Of a stretch of DNA of 64,000 nt, positions 13,076 to 23,656 are shown one piece after another. Source of the stretch: Ceratodon purpureus (Eukaryota; Streptophyta; Bryopsida; Pseudoditrichales; Ditrichaceae); contig CM026422.1 of NCBI GenBank assembly GCA_014871385.1, positions 12,135,311-12,199,310 on the forward strand, written 5' to 3'. Positions within the stretch are counted from its first letter, which is position 1. Each line of letters starts with the position of its first letter. Both the position numbers and the translations under genes were made by a program. Under the pieces are notes generated by a model that saw only the letters and a list, made by a program, of their open reading frames with translations, was not told where the DNA came from and searched no databases.

Positions 13076-13466
13076 TAAGGTAGAATGACCTTAAACTGTG
13101 CGGCCCCCCAGAAGCGCAGGGTAGACCGCCCCTTAGCCACCCATGGCATGGACCTTATTGCGTGCACAGCAATTTCATAAATAGTGACTCGATATGGACA
13201 CGTGTAGGGAGGTGGTTGGTTCATAGATTCATGGTTCATTAACTCTATTTGCACGGTTTTAGCTACATGCGTGAGCGCCACAAAGGAGAGTCTACACTTT
13301 TCGCTTCAAAAATTTGTAGTAAATTCAGTTTTCGCTATTTAATTCTGGAAATTTTTGCATTCACTCTCCCTCCTGTTTCCCCATCCAAGAAAAATTACAA
13401 ACAGTACACGAGGTCCACAACCATGCTGAATCTCTTATTCGCACGGTTTAAGGTCATTCTACCTTA
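13076..13466. mobile_element. MITE with TA target duplication, Mariner/Stowaway-like
   Basis: A 387-bp non-coding element lies between TA dinucleotides at 13076-13077 and 13465-13466. The 25-bp terminal inverted repeats, 13078-13102 and 13440-13464, begin AGGTAGAATGACCTTAAAC and differ at one position. Terminal inverted repeats with a TA duplication and no coding capacity fit a Tc1/Mariner-derived MITE. A short open frame crosses the right end but resembles nothing. Class assignment rests on the TA duplication alone. Confidence 0.75.
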
Positions 13467-14501
13467 CATGGTTTGTGCACTAAACTCACATTTCAAGAAT
13501 CGAAAGCACAAAACTTATCAGATACATCACTACAACTCATCAGGTGGATCCAAGGGAATCAGTAAAAATTCTAACTTAATCGCACAGTACAAACTCCACA
13601 ATTAGACACAGGCAACGAGACGTGATTGAGAAAATCGAGCCTGGCATTTATAAACACCAGATATACAACAGCTCGCTGTCCTTATTGTGAATACTACACG
13701 TGAACTGTACAACTTCCACTGGATTTGTGACCTTCGAAGTTCCAACTTCTACTCACCAAAATCTAGACTCTACCTCACTCTACGTGCCTCAACTCACTCT
13801 GCCTACAAACTCTTCACAGTACATATATTACACTAGACTGCATGCTAACCTGCCTGTCGTGTTGATACTCTAACATTAAGCCTTCCAAGATAAATGTAGA
13901 AGACTGCTACCTAGTACCCACTTGCTTACATATTTCTCTTACAACGTCGGTGGCACCTAAGGTTCCAATCAGAACCTCTCAAATCCTTCTGAAGATAATT
14001 ATTGATGGTGACAATATACGTTAACAAAACTGGGAAAGGATTTCAGAGACAGAAATATTTTGAGATCGGAGGATATGGTATTATCTTGCTTGTACCATAT
14101 CTGATACTATCAACGGCGGTGCCATCGCTCCTGCTCTTCTCAGATCCGAGACTGGTGGGCGTGTCTGAGCTGAATTCTTTCTGGCAAGAAATGAGGGTAT
14201 GTCTGCAGTCAGTGAGGGCTTTGATTCGAAGCCACGCTCCTTTTTCCAAGCTGGATCAACTGGGGGTAAATGGAAAGGGTCGGCTTCCAGTGCGATTGGG
14301 AACTCGGGCAGTTTGGGTGTAGTGCCTGGCATTCTGCAGTGCAAACATTCGCTTAGAACGCTGTGATTCAATATACGGATGGGGAACCAGACTTGAGTCA
14401 TCAGAATGGCAAAGAGGTATATTAGTCATGTTCTCAGCTTGGATGCTTGAGTGCCCAATAACTGAAATTCGGGAAACAGGGGTGGTGATTAAATGCTTCA
14501 C
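13467..14501. other. 3' flank of the BRO1-domain gene
   Basis: Between the MITE and the BRO1 stop codon there is no supported gene. The part next to 14501 is likely the 3' untranslated region of the BRO1 gene. Overlapping short frames near 14000-14500 on both strands match no family. Confidence 0.5.
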
Positions 14502-17450
14502 TTACTTTTCTTTGGAGTAATTATCTCTGTAGATTCGTCCTTTGCTCAGCGTCTCCCTCGGTATTCTCTGGGCGAGGTACTTCATTGGACCCCACAACGG
14601 AGGAATCCTGCATATCACAACATCAGGTACTTGAGCTTTGCACCAAACCCCTTCTCACGTCCACTAAGTTGACAAGCACAGAAGGGATTACTAGTTCTAG
14701 AGACGTTTCATCATCTTCTAAGAAATCATCTATATGTTATCTTAAATGAAAGAAATTGGTTAAGTGTATCATACTTTGTGAGGGGTTCCATGTTGCCAAA
14801 TTCAGTACGGGCTTTTTGGCTTTCTTTCAAGTAGGCGTGTGCAGCTTTGAGGCACGACAGAGCTTCTGCGTGTGTGTTGTCTTCATATCCCTCGTCCAAA
14901 ATGAGGCCATGGAAATAGTAAGCTGCAGCCTGTACAATGGAAAAGAAAAACGTTAGTTTAGCCTAGACTAATTAGCAAAAAGAAAGAAGAATCCAGGTTC
15001 GACTGCATTCAAATCAGAATTATAAGGATGGCTTTTCTAATTTGACTGTTGAGAAGTATACCTTCGCTTCAGCAAGTTTCCATTTCACGAAAAGCACTTG
15101 CTTATCTCTCAATGCTTCTGCTAAGGGCACGGTAGCCAGCTTTTGGACCGCCTGTAATGCGTACAACATACATTAAACTTGCTTCAGAAAAAAGAAAAAT
15201 ACAGATAGACTAGAAGAAAACAAATTTAACAAGAGTTGTTGCGTGGAAAATGCTTGCTCCAATATCACCAGAAGCTTAGAACCATTCTTCACCCGGCATC
15301 GCATGAAAAAATCCCACAAGAAATGCTTGCGAAGTTGAAATATACCAAATATTTTGAATTACGTCCAATACTCCAGATTTTCCCACTGTAAAGCATCAAA
15401 ATGTTCTAACACCTACCTCATCCCATACTTCAACATTCTCACAGGCTAGCCTCCGCTTCACTGCAAGCGAGGCCTTGACATTCCCAATCGCAAACCCTAA
15501 TTGTAATTCCATAGCCTGCACGACAAGGATGTTGGAGGTACCCAATTCGAGGTTAAGATTTAGCGTATTTCACATTCACGAAAAAATGACCTTCAATGGG
15601 CTGCAGGACTAAACAATATGCACCACTTATATAAAACTATAAGTACCTGGCCTAAGGCTTGCAGCTCTAATGACCTGAGCATTGTTTCTGTTAAATCGGC
15701 TGGTAGCTTCGCCCTGTTCATGAACCATAGAAACATTACGATCAGCTCAAAACTTATTTTTACTTTATCTGTAAATATTTATAATGACAACTTCATGCAG
15801 GAACATGAAAGCTTGAACACCACATCGACACAAATGTAGACTTACTTTATATCGTCTGGGGTATTCGGCAGCGCGGCTTTAATAGCACACTCAAAATATG
15901 ATGCAGCCTTCAACAAAATCTCGATGGCGTTCCTCATGTTATCTGTAAAGATCATTAGCCTAGTTAGAATAGCCCAACAAAATCCTCGAGCCACGAACAG
16001 AGCTCAAGAACAGAGTATGCTTAGGTCATTCATGCCTAGCAACTTTAAAAAGCTGCTTACTTCCTCTTGCAGGAATGATACAAATATAAGCTAGCAGGTA
16101 GACAGACAACCCCAAAGACACTTTAGACACAAACCAGACACACTTGTAAATCTAAACTGATTATCTATCTGGAGACAATATCGACTAGAATCCAATTGTT
16201 GAACATGGCAAACTAACTATGACTCCCTCTGAATATTATGGTCTCCCTCTGCATTACAATTGCAGGTGATATGAGTGAAGCTTTCATGCCGAAAAGCCAC
16301 AAAGAAAAATGAATCTACTGCAATTGCGATGCGGAAAGTGGCAAAGCTAAAGCTAGTAGGAGTTACCATCAGATACACTGTTCCAAGAAAGACTCGCAGA
16401 TATGTACCGCCCAAAAGCAAAGACTGGGTGCAAGGCAAAGCACATGCCTTCAGAGGCTTTGGGATTGAACCCATCTGCCGTCGGTCTTGGAGTTAAGCAT
16501 AGATTGGCTTCTTGTATAGCCATCATCCCTAAAAGATGCAGCACTGACAGCAACTCATAATACCCACTTCCAAGTGCAGTCTCCTGCCAAAAGAACAAGC
16601 ATGTTAATGTATTTTCAGGAGACAGCCAATTCCCTATAATGCGACTGAAAGAAAAGATCAAATCCATTGATAAATCTATTGAGGTTCAATTTCATTTTGG
16701 CACGAATTCATTGTTTATAAACTGTGAAAAACACTTGAGTATTTTTTTAAATTAAAACAACGACCAAAAAGAGCAAGCACTGACCTTATTCTCGTCCACC
16801 ACATTTGTCCAAGGAAATTCAACAGCCAAGCTGAATTTCTCACCTAACCAACAGGTAAATGTGACTCGTATCAGTATTAGAGGTGCAATAAATCAACTGC
16901 ATTTTAAAATATCAAATATGATGAATCAAATATCAACTTAAACGATACCCTAGCAAATTTTGGAACAGGACACCGACTGAAGGACTATGAAGATGCATTA
17001 CCTCCTGTGACAAGGCCCAATAATGTAGGTAAATAGTCATTCAAAGCCTTCTCCAAATCCGGCTCCCCAGGATTACCTGCAGCTCATTCAAACCACTTCT
17101 TTCAACTCAGTACAAGAAATATGCATATACATCCACTCGGAGTATTCTACTACTTTATAGAATGCAGGAAAGTATGGATGATTGTAATTACCATCTAATG
17201 ATTTCCTTCGAGGCCTTATTTTCATAACAGAGCTGTTTCTGCCGCTGTTTATGACAGCGATTATTTGCGATCGAAGAGATTGCAGCCTTGCAGCTAACCC
17301 TGCAGACACTGTTCCCTTTAGCCGCTCTGTTAAATCAATCTGTTTAGGCTCCCTGAAGCCGGGTACCCATACATAGATTTCGCCAGCTTGGACTGGAATC
17401 TCTAAGGGGCCCCCGTCATCTACAGCTTCGGTAGAAAATATGCATCCCAT
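14502..17450 (-). CDS. BRO1-domain protein (plant endosomal BRO1-like / BROX type)
   Basis: Ten exons with closing phases encode 380 residues: 17192-17450, 17002-17076, 16785-16843, 16448-16583, 15846-15942, 15647-15713, 15417-15515, 15062-15151, 14775-14929 and 14502-14607. The product starts MGC, an N-myristoylation and palmitoylation type start shared with Arabidopsis homologues. It contains YYELLSVLHLLGMMAIQEAN, ASLAVKRRLACE, KQVLFVKWKLAEAK and AAAYYFHGLILDEG, all conserved landmarks of this plant BRO1 family. It ends WGPMKYLAQRIPRET...YSKEK. BRO1 domains are helical solenoids that bind ESCRT-III on endosomes. The fourth exon ends at a GC donor (AAG followed by GCATGT); only that choice keeps the frame and the family alignment. 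The gene looks intact. Confidence 0.92.
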
Positions 17451-18898
17451 GGTCCTGCAAACCAAAGCCCCCACATTAGACTCATCAACCATGCCACATT
17501 GCGGTATAACAAGAAAGCGATAGTCGCTCTTTTCCTCAACCTAAGAAAGAGCAGCTTCAACACAGTGCCTAGAAAATTTAGGGAGGTCCTAGCACTAATC
17601 AACCTCAAAGTATAATTACAAGCGTAAAAAACACCACCACTCAAAGCTCACAACCTCCACATTACCAAAAAACATCAAACCCAAGCCGAAACCTTTCATT
17701 CCTAACTCCAAAACGCTCCACCTCACTAAAACAACTCACTAAACAAAACTCCCAATTAGCACACAACAGGCTCGAACTAACCACAGCTCTCCACAACCAA
17801 CCACTTCACAAAGTAGACACACAAACACAAACAGAAACCAACAACAACAACAACAACAACAACAACAACTCCACAATGCACAACCCACCTCCACAAAAAC
17901 TCCCAAAAACCACAACCCCTTTCATCACCTAACCCCTCCACACACACCAACCTTACCTCCCAAAAACCAACCAACACCCTTCCTGTCACCGCCTCGGCAG
18001 GAAACCAAAACGTCCAGCAGAGAATCCCAAACCCAGCCTCACCCTCCCAACCTCCAAAGACGAAATCCCTGTCAACAAACTCCCTCCTCCACCAGGTATC
18101 TTGCACAAATGGGTAGAGTGAAGTGCACCAGAGCTCAGTCTCAAATCAGATTCTTCCCAGCGTGCATGGAGTAAACCTTACACCACAAGACAAGGCCTTG
18201 AGTCACCAAAGGAAGCAAGGCCTGGAGAAAATCTAGACAAGTGACAGAGACAGGGCTGTGGCGATGGACTAGAGTACAGGAGTAGAAATGGAGTGGGACT
18301 GGGATGGTTGTAGTGATTGCAAAGGAGGGGCCTTGGGCAGGGAAGGAGGGAGCTTGGGGGGGCAATCGAGTGAGTGAGTGTCCTTGCAGGACCAGGCTCA
18401 TGGGTTTGGGCAGGGAGTGGAGAGGAGGGGCCTTGGGGGGATGCCAGTTGGGGCAGGAGGGGACCCATGGCCGTCGCCCTGGCACGGTGAGGGGGCGACA
18501 CCTCGGCAAGGGGGGGCGGATCATTGGACCTCTGATATCTGGGGGAGGCTCCCCCCCGCTCGGGGCTGACCTGGCACGAGGCCTGCATCGTCCGTTCGCT
18601 CTGGAGCGCGCATCGACGACCGGGAATGATTCCAGCTGTGGGGTCGTAAATATTGTGCCAGGAATTTGCTTTGGGTTGTAAAGGGTTTGTTTTTTGAGGA
18701 GGAATCTTGCTGAAAAGGAACTGATTTATAGGGAATGGATTTTTTTATTTTTATTTTGCAGTAAAGATATTTTCATGGTTGTGATTGTGGGGAGGGGTGT
18801 TAGTAGTTGTATTATGGGGAGGGGAGAAATTTTAGTCCGATTACAAGCGTTAGCGTGCTAACTTATGTTGTAACTCTCCTTTGCTATTAAGAATATAG
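17451..18898. promoter_or_regulatory. Upstream region of the BRO1-domain gene
   Basis: This stretch holds the likely 5' leader and promoter of the BRO1 gene. An (AAC)n microsatellite occupies about 17840-17869. A GC- and G-rich block spans roughly 18280-18620. No core promoter element can be assigned with confidence. Long frames here on both strands follow the skewed composition and resemble no protein. Confidence 0.45.
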
Positions 18899-19202
18899 TA
18901 GAGCGTCCAAAAATGGCGCAGTGCCAAAAATGGAGCTCTAGTCATCTTCCATCAGAGGTACATAATAGCTTCCCCACCCAACAGTACCATGTACTGATGG
19001 AAAACATTATATGGTGTGCGCCATTTTAGAAACACCTATGAATCCATCTTCAAAATTCACAACTAATTGTAGAAGAATCCAAAAATGATGATTCCACTTG
19101 CTCCAACTTTTTAATTAGTTTCCCCATGCATGAAAATTATTTGCACTGCTAATTTTGCAGTAGATTCCCCAGGCTGAAATTTGCGCCATTATTGGACGCT
19201 CT
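18899..19202. mobile_element. Second MITE with TA duplication
   Basis: Inverted termini beginning GAGCGTCCAA and continuing to TGGCGCA lie at 18901-18920 and about 19181-19200. They differ at one position and are flanked by TA at 18899-18900 and 19201-19202. The 300-bp interior is non-coding and contains a further inverted pair built on TTCCATCAG / CTGATGGAA. This is the layout of a Mariner-type MITE. Its termini are unrelated to those of the MITE at 13 kb. Confidence 0.65.
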
Positions 19203-20020
19203 ACCATATACTAGAAAGTAGAAAATTTTGTTATGTTTTAGAGTGTTGTCTTACCTTCTTTGACAATTTTCAATGTGTGTTTTTTGTTTTGTGCAGATTC
19301 AAAGTTTGTTATTGTGTTGCATTGGTTGTTGAAGAGTGGATTTCATTAGAGGTTTGTTGAAATATATATTATATAGTTGAATTTATCAACTTTGCATAGT
19401 AGAAAATCTCAACAAGAATAACTTTTATAAACCGAATGGTGATGTTATTTGGAATACAACTATGTTATTAAAATTCTACAAATAAACTTGTAGAAAATTG
19501 TACATCAAATTTGCATGTGCTTTTCAATGATGCTAGTGTATATGCATTTTGTTAAGATTGTGTATAACGGTGGTTCATAAAATCAATTAAGACATAAGGT
19601 AATGGATATGTTATTCTCTTGTAGATTAAGTTTTTTACGTAGATTGTCTTATGGAGATTTAAGAAATAAACACAAAAGATTCCAACTAGTGGAGTCATGT
19701 TCCTATGAGCTATGATGCACATCTTCAACTTTACAAAATTAGTATTGATGTATGCTATTGGCGGATGATTTCAAAACTTCAAACTTAAATTAGGGTTCTG
19801 ATAGATTTTCAGTTTTCAAGCGGACAAGTGAAGGTTCTCTTCGAAAATTAACCTGAATTCATCTAGGTATATGTATGTCAGGGACCGGATTGTTGATTTT
19901 GAGTAAAAGGGAAGTGTGTTGGGCACTCTATCCTCACATTGAGCACATTTGTTTTTTGTCACTAGAGTGTTTTTTGGATTTTTTGGTTAGGTTTCATTTT
20001 GAAATACTATAATCAATTGT
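19203..20020. other. AT-rich spacer, nothing recognised
   Basis: No frame, RNA or repeat structure is recognisable between the MITE and the 5S-like sequence. Confidence 0.5.
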
Positions 20021-20136
20021 GATGCGGTCATACCAAAGCTACTACACTAGATCTCATCAAAACTCTGAAGTTAAGTGCCTTTAGGCTAGAATTATACTAG
20101 GATGGGTGACCTCCAGGAAGTCTCAGTGCTGCATCC
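20021..20136 (+). pseudogene. 5S rRNA-derived pseudogene or 5S-headed SINE
   Basis: About 116 bases align end to end with plant 5S rRNA, which is about 119-120 nt long. The start GATGCGGTCATACCA, the middle CAGAACTC-like block followed by AGTTAAG, TACTAGGATGGGTGACCTCC and the terminal GCTGCATCC are all recognisable. The internal polymerase III control region, especially GGATGGGTGACCTCC, is best preserved, while helices elsewhere carry several changes. A T-rich terminator is not directly adjacent. It is a single diverged copy, so I call it a pseudogene. A 5S-headed SINE is the alternative. Confidence 0.75.
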
Positions 20137-20168
20137 ATTTGAATACTTAATTCTCTCTTACTTAATTT

Positions 20169-21064
20169 TCTCTCAAAAAATATGATTCTACTTTTCCAAG
20201 TTCTAATACTACGATTGTATCAATCTCATATGGCATTCTCAAGTATCTTTGAAATGTCAAGTTCGTATTTCCGAATTGTCCCTAGAGCATAAGTATGATA
20301 CTTGAAAAGATTATGTACTTTGAATACACACGTAACTATGTAAGAGTTACATTGAACTTACAACAAATTTACTTTGATCAAATCCATATATCTCTCAAAA
20401 AATATGATTCTACTTTTCCAAGTTCTAATACTACTATTGTATCAATCTCATATGGCATTCTCAAGTATCTTTGAAATGTCAAGTTCGTATTTCCGAATTG
20501 TCCCTAGAGCATAAGTATGATACTTGAAAAGATTATGTACTTTGAATACACACGTAACTATGTAAGAGTTACATTGAACTTACAACAAATTTACTTTGAT
20601 CAAATCCATATATCTCTCAAAAAATATGATTCTACTTTTCCAAGTTCTAATACTACTATTGTATCAATCTCATATGGCATTCTCAAGTATCTTTGAAATG
20701 TCAAGTTCGTATTTCCGAATTGTCCCTAGAGCATAAGTATGATACTTGAAAAGATTATGTACTTTGAATACACACGTAACTATGTAAGAGTTACATTGAA
20801 CTTACAACAAATTTACTTTGATCAAATCCATATCAGTTTTACAGAAAACTTATGTCCTGCTTGAAAATCAAATAACATTTGAAATGTCAAGTTCGTATTT
20901 CCGAATTGTCCCTAGAGCATAAGTATGATACTTGAAAAGATTATGTACTTTAAAAACACATGTAACTATGTAAGAGTTACATTGAACTTACAACAAATTC
21001 ACTTTGATCAAATCCATATCAGTTTTACAGAAAACTTATGTCCTGCTTGAAAATCAAATAACAT
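20169..21064. repeat. Tandem array: three 222-bp units, then two 186-bp-period units
   Basis: A unit beginning TCTCTCAAAAAATATGATTC starts at 20169, 20391 and 20613 with almost no differences, giving a 222-bp period. A fourth, shorter copy starting at about 20878 shares the right part of that unit. The two last copies are each followed by a block beginning CAGTTTTACAGAAAAC, at 20834 and 21020, giving a 186-bp period. The near identity of copies implies recent expansion. No open frame spans the units. Confidence 0.9.
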
Positions 21065-21937
21065 AAAATTTATACTAGGTTTATATGTAGATATGATTGT
21101 TAAAAGAGAATATTGTCAACGCTTTTAGTTCACACTTGGAGTGACTCTTATTTTGTATTACAGTGAATTCTATTCATTATAGAATTAGTTTATAAAAATA
21201 TTTTGAGGTTAACAATATAAATCATTTGAACTGTAATTTGTAACAAGAAGTCATGTGTGTAGAATTGAGTTTACCATCGTGAGATCCCCATACTTTTACA
21301 TGAGATGTGAAACTCTTAATTTCAAAAAAAATTCAGTTTGACCAGTAACAGTATATGTAATTATTATTTTTGAAAATGATCTTAATGCAAAATGTATTAG
21401 GGCTTTGTAATGCTATATACAACCATTAAGGATAAATTATGGTTAGAACTAAAAAGATATATTGATATTAAACATTTCATAATGCGCATTGAAATTTTAT
21501 AGCTTGATTTAATGTGATTAGGATGTAATTGAAAGCTAAATAATATGTGCCCTAATTATTAAGTTAAAATTTAATTAGTACAAAAATTCAACAAAAAAAG
21601 TCCATGTAAAATATTAGTACATACATAAGTCCAACAAATATCTACGGTTGTTGTACATTCTTTACCTTTGTTGTAAAAAGTAAAACAAACAAGCTAAAAT
21701 GTTAAAAAAATATAATTTAAAAATGTAATAATGCAAATTACTGTGCGATTGTATAAGTGTTTCATCCGGTATATGATGCTCATGATACTCTCAGTTCTTA
21801 CCTGAGCTCTCTCCTTTCAGTATTTTCAAGGTGCCTTTGAAACATATCACTTCATGATGACGTTAAAATGATCATTTTGTTCTATACACGTACGTGTATT
21901 TGTCTGCGTTGTCTAATTTATGCACTTGTTGTTACAG
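21065..21937. other. AT-rich intron-like or spacer DNA left of the RPN10 fragment
   Basis: No further RPN10-like exon is visible upstream of the acceptor at 21937. The stretch is AT-rich with no recognised feature. Confidence 0.5.
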
Positions 21938-22333
21938 GATGATGATAAACTTACTGCACTCTTAGAGCATCCCCAATCGTGCCGCGCCATAGGGACGCGG
22001 CAAGCGACAGTGGCGTGCTCTCTCAAAAACAAAGTGGGAGTTAAGCGGGAGGGCGCCCCAATCGTGGCTCGCTACCTGCCTCTCATCGGGCTCTTGGCGA
22101 GCTGATGTGGCGTAGGGCCCTGCCCTCGTAGCAAGTGGGCGGATTCATATCTCACTGTAGAGAACCAAGCCGGCTCCTTCTTTCAGATTGGGGTCGGAGG
22201 AGCAGGGGCTCTTGGCATGCGAGAACAGAGTGTTCTTTCTTTAAACTTGCTGCACCTGGGGGGAATTGATGCAGAGTGAATTGAGAGGTGGGTGTTGGAT
22301 TAAATTTGTTTGTTTTTTTAGTTTGTGAGAGTG

Positions 22334-23656
22334 ATGGAGTCGTGGGAAGATGAGATGGAGAGGAGTCTTGGGTTTGAGATTGGGTTTGAAGAGGACATGG
22401 AGAATGAACTTGAAAATGACCTATTTTTGCAGATGGTTGATGTTGTTTCAAGCAAGTTATTGGGTGAGCCTTCCACCAAGCCCAAGGTGGGAGGTAGTGT
22501 ACATGGAAGAGAGTATGTGTGGCGTGATAGAGAGGTATGTCACAATCTTCTCATGAAGGATTATTTTTGTGAGAATCCTACGTATGGCCCTAGGAAGTTC
22601 CGGAGACGGTATAGGATGCGGAAGGAACTTTTCACAACCCTTCATGATGTTGTTGTCAGTTTTAATCCATGGTTTATACTACGTGTGGATGCTACAAACC
22701 GTTTGGGTTTATCTTCTTTGCAGAAATGCACTGCCGCCCTCCGTATGTTAGCATACAGAGTAGCAGCTGATGCATGTGATGAGTACTGCAAATTAGGTGA
22801 ATCTACAACTCAAGAGTGCTTGGCCCGGTTTGTAGTTGCCGTTCGAGCTTGCTTTGAGTCTACTTATTTAAGGCAACCTACACGATATGATATAGAGAAG
22901 CAGATGGCTATCAATGAAAAGCGTGGATTTCCAGGGATGTTTGGGAGTTTAGATTGCATGCACTGGACTTGGAAGAATTGTCCTGTAGCGTGGCAGGGTC
23001 AATTCCAGGACAAAGACAAGAACAAGAGTATTATTCTCGAAGCTGTGGCAGATCAAAGTTTATGGATATGGCACGCTTTTTTTGGATTGCCTGGAGCCAA
23101 CAACAACATCAATGACTTGGACAGTTCTCCATTTCTTCTAAACCTACTGCGGGGAGCTGGTCATGACATTAGTTTTAAGGTAAATGGACATGTGTATCCT
23201 CGATACTACTTTTTAGCTGATGGCATTTATCCATCATGGGCATGTTTTGTGCAGCCAATTCATGAGCCACAAGATGAGATGAAGGAGCATTTTGCCAAGT
23301 GCTAAGAAAGGGCACGCAAGGATGTTGAAAGGGTTTTCGGGGTGTTGCAAGCCAGGTGGGAGATCATTAAGAACCCTGTGCGGCAATGGAATTTAGAGGT
23401 TATTGACAACATCATGATGGCATGCATTATTATACACAACATGATTTTGGAGGATGAGAAGGGATTTCATCTAGAGCCGTTTGCAGACTGCGGAGGTCAC
23501 TCCTTGAATACTCCAATGCCCTTCACATTTTGGGATTTACAAGAAGGCACTAGGGAGATTGAGAACATTGAGTCTCATTTTGCATTGAGAAATGATTTGA
23601 TAGATCATTTGTGGAAACTTAAAGGGAAGAGAAGAAGACTAGGTTTAATACAATGA
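22334..23656 (+). pseudogene. PIF/Harbinger DDE transposase with one premature stop
   Basis: A 440-residue frame from the ATG at 22334 has the plant transposon protein fold. The catalytic acids are Asp207 in GSLDCMHW, Asp296 in FLADGIYPSW and Glu332 in DVERVFGVLQARW. FFGLPGANNNINDLD is a further family signature. The frame is open apart from a TAA at codon 324 (23303-23305), where relatives have Gln, so a single C-to-T change explains it. The stop falls between the second Asp and the catalytic Glu, so the truncated product would be inactive. The rest looks hardly decayed, suggesting recent loss. Start choice: the ATG follows a GTG-initiated extension of three codons. Confidence 0.9.

Noticed and set aside
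18304-18681. Gly-rich plus-strand frame and opposite minus-strand frames
   Set aside because: All frames are open because the block is G-rich; it lies in the upstream region of the BRO1 gene.
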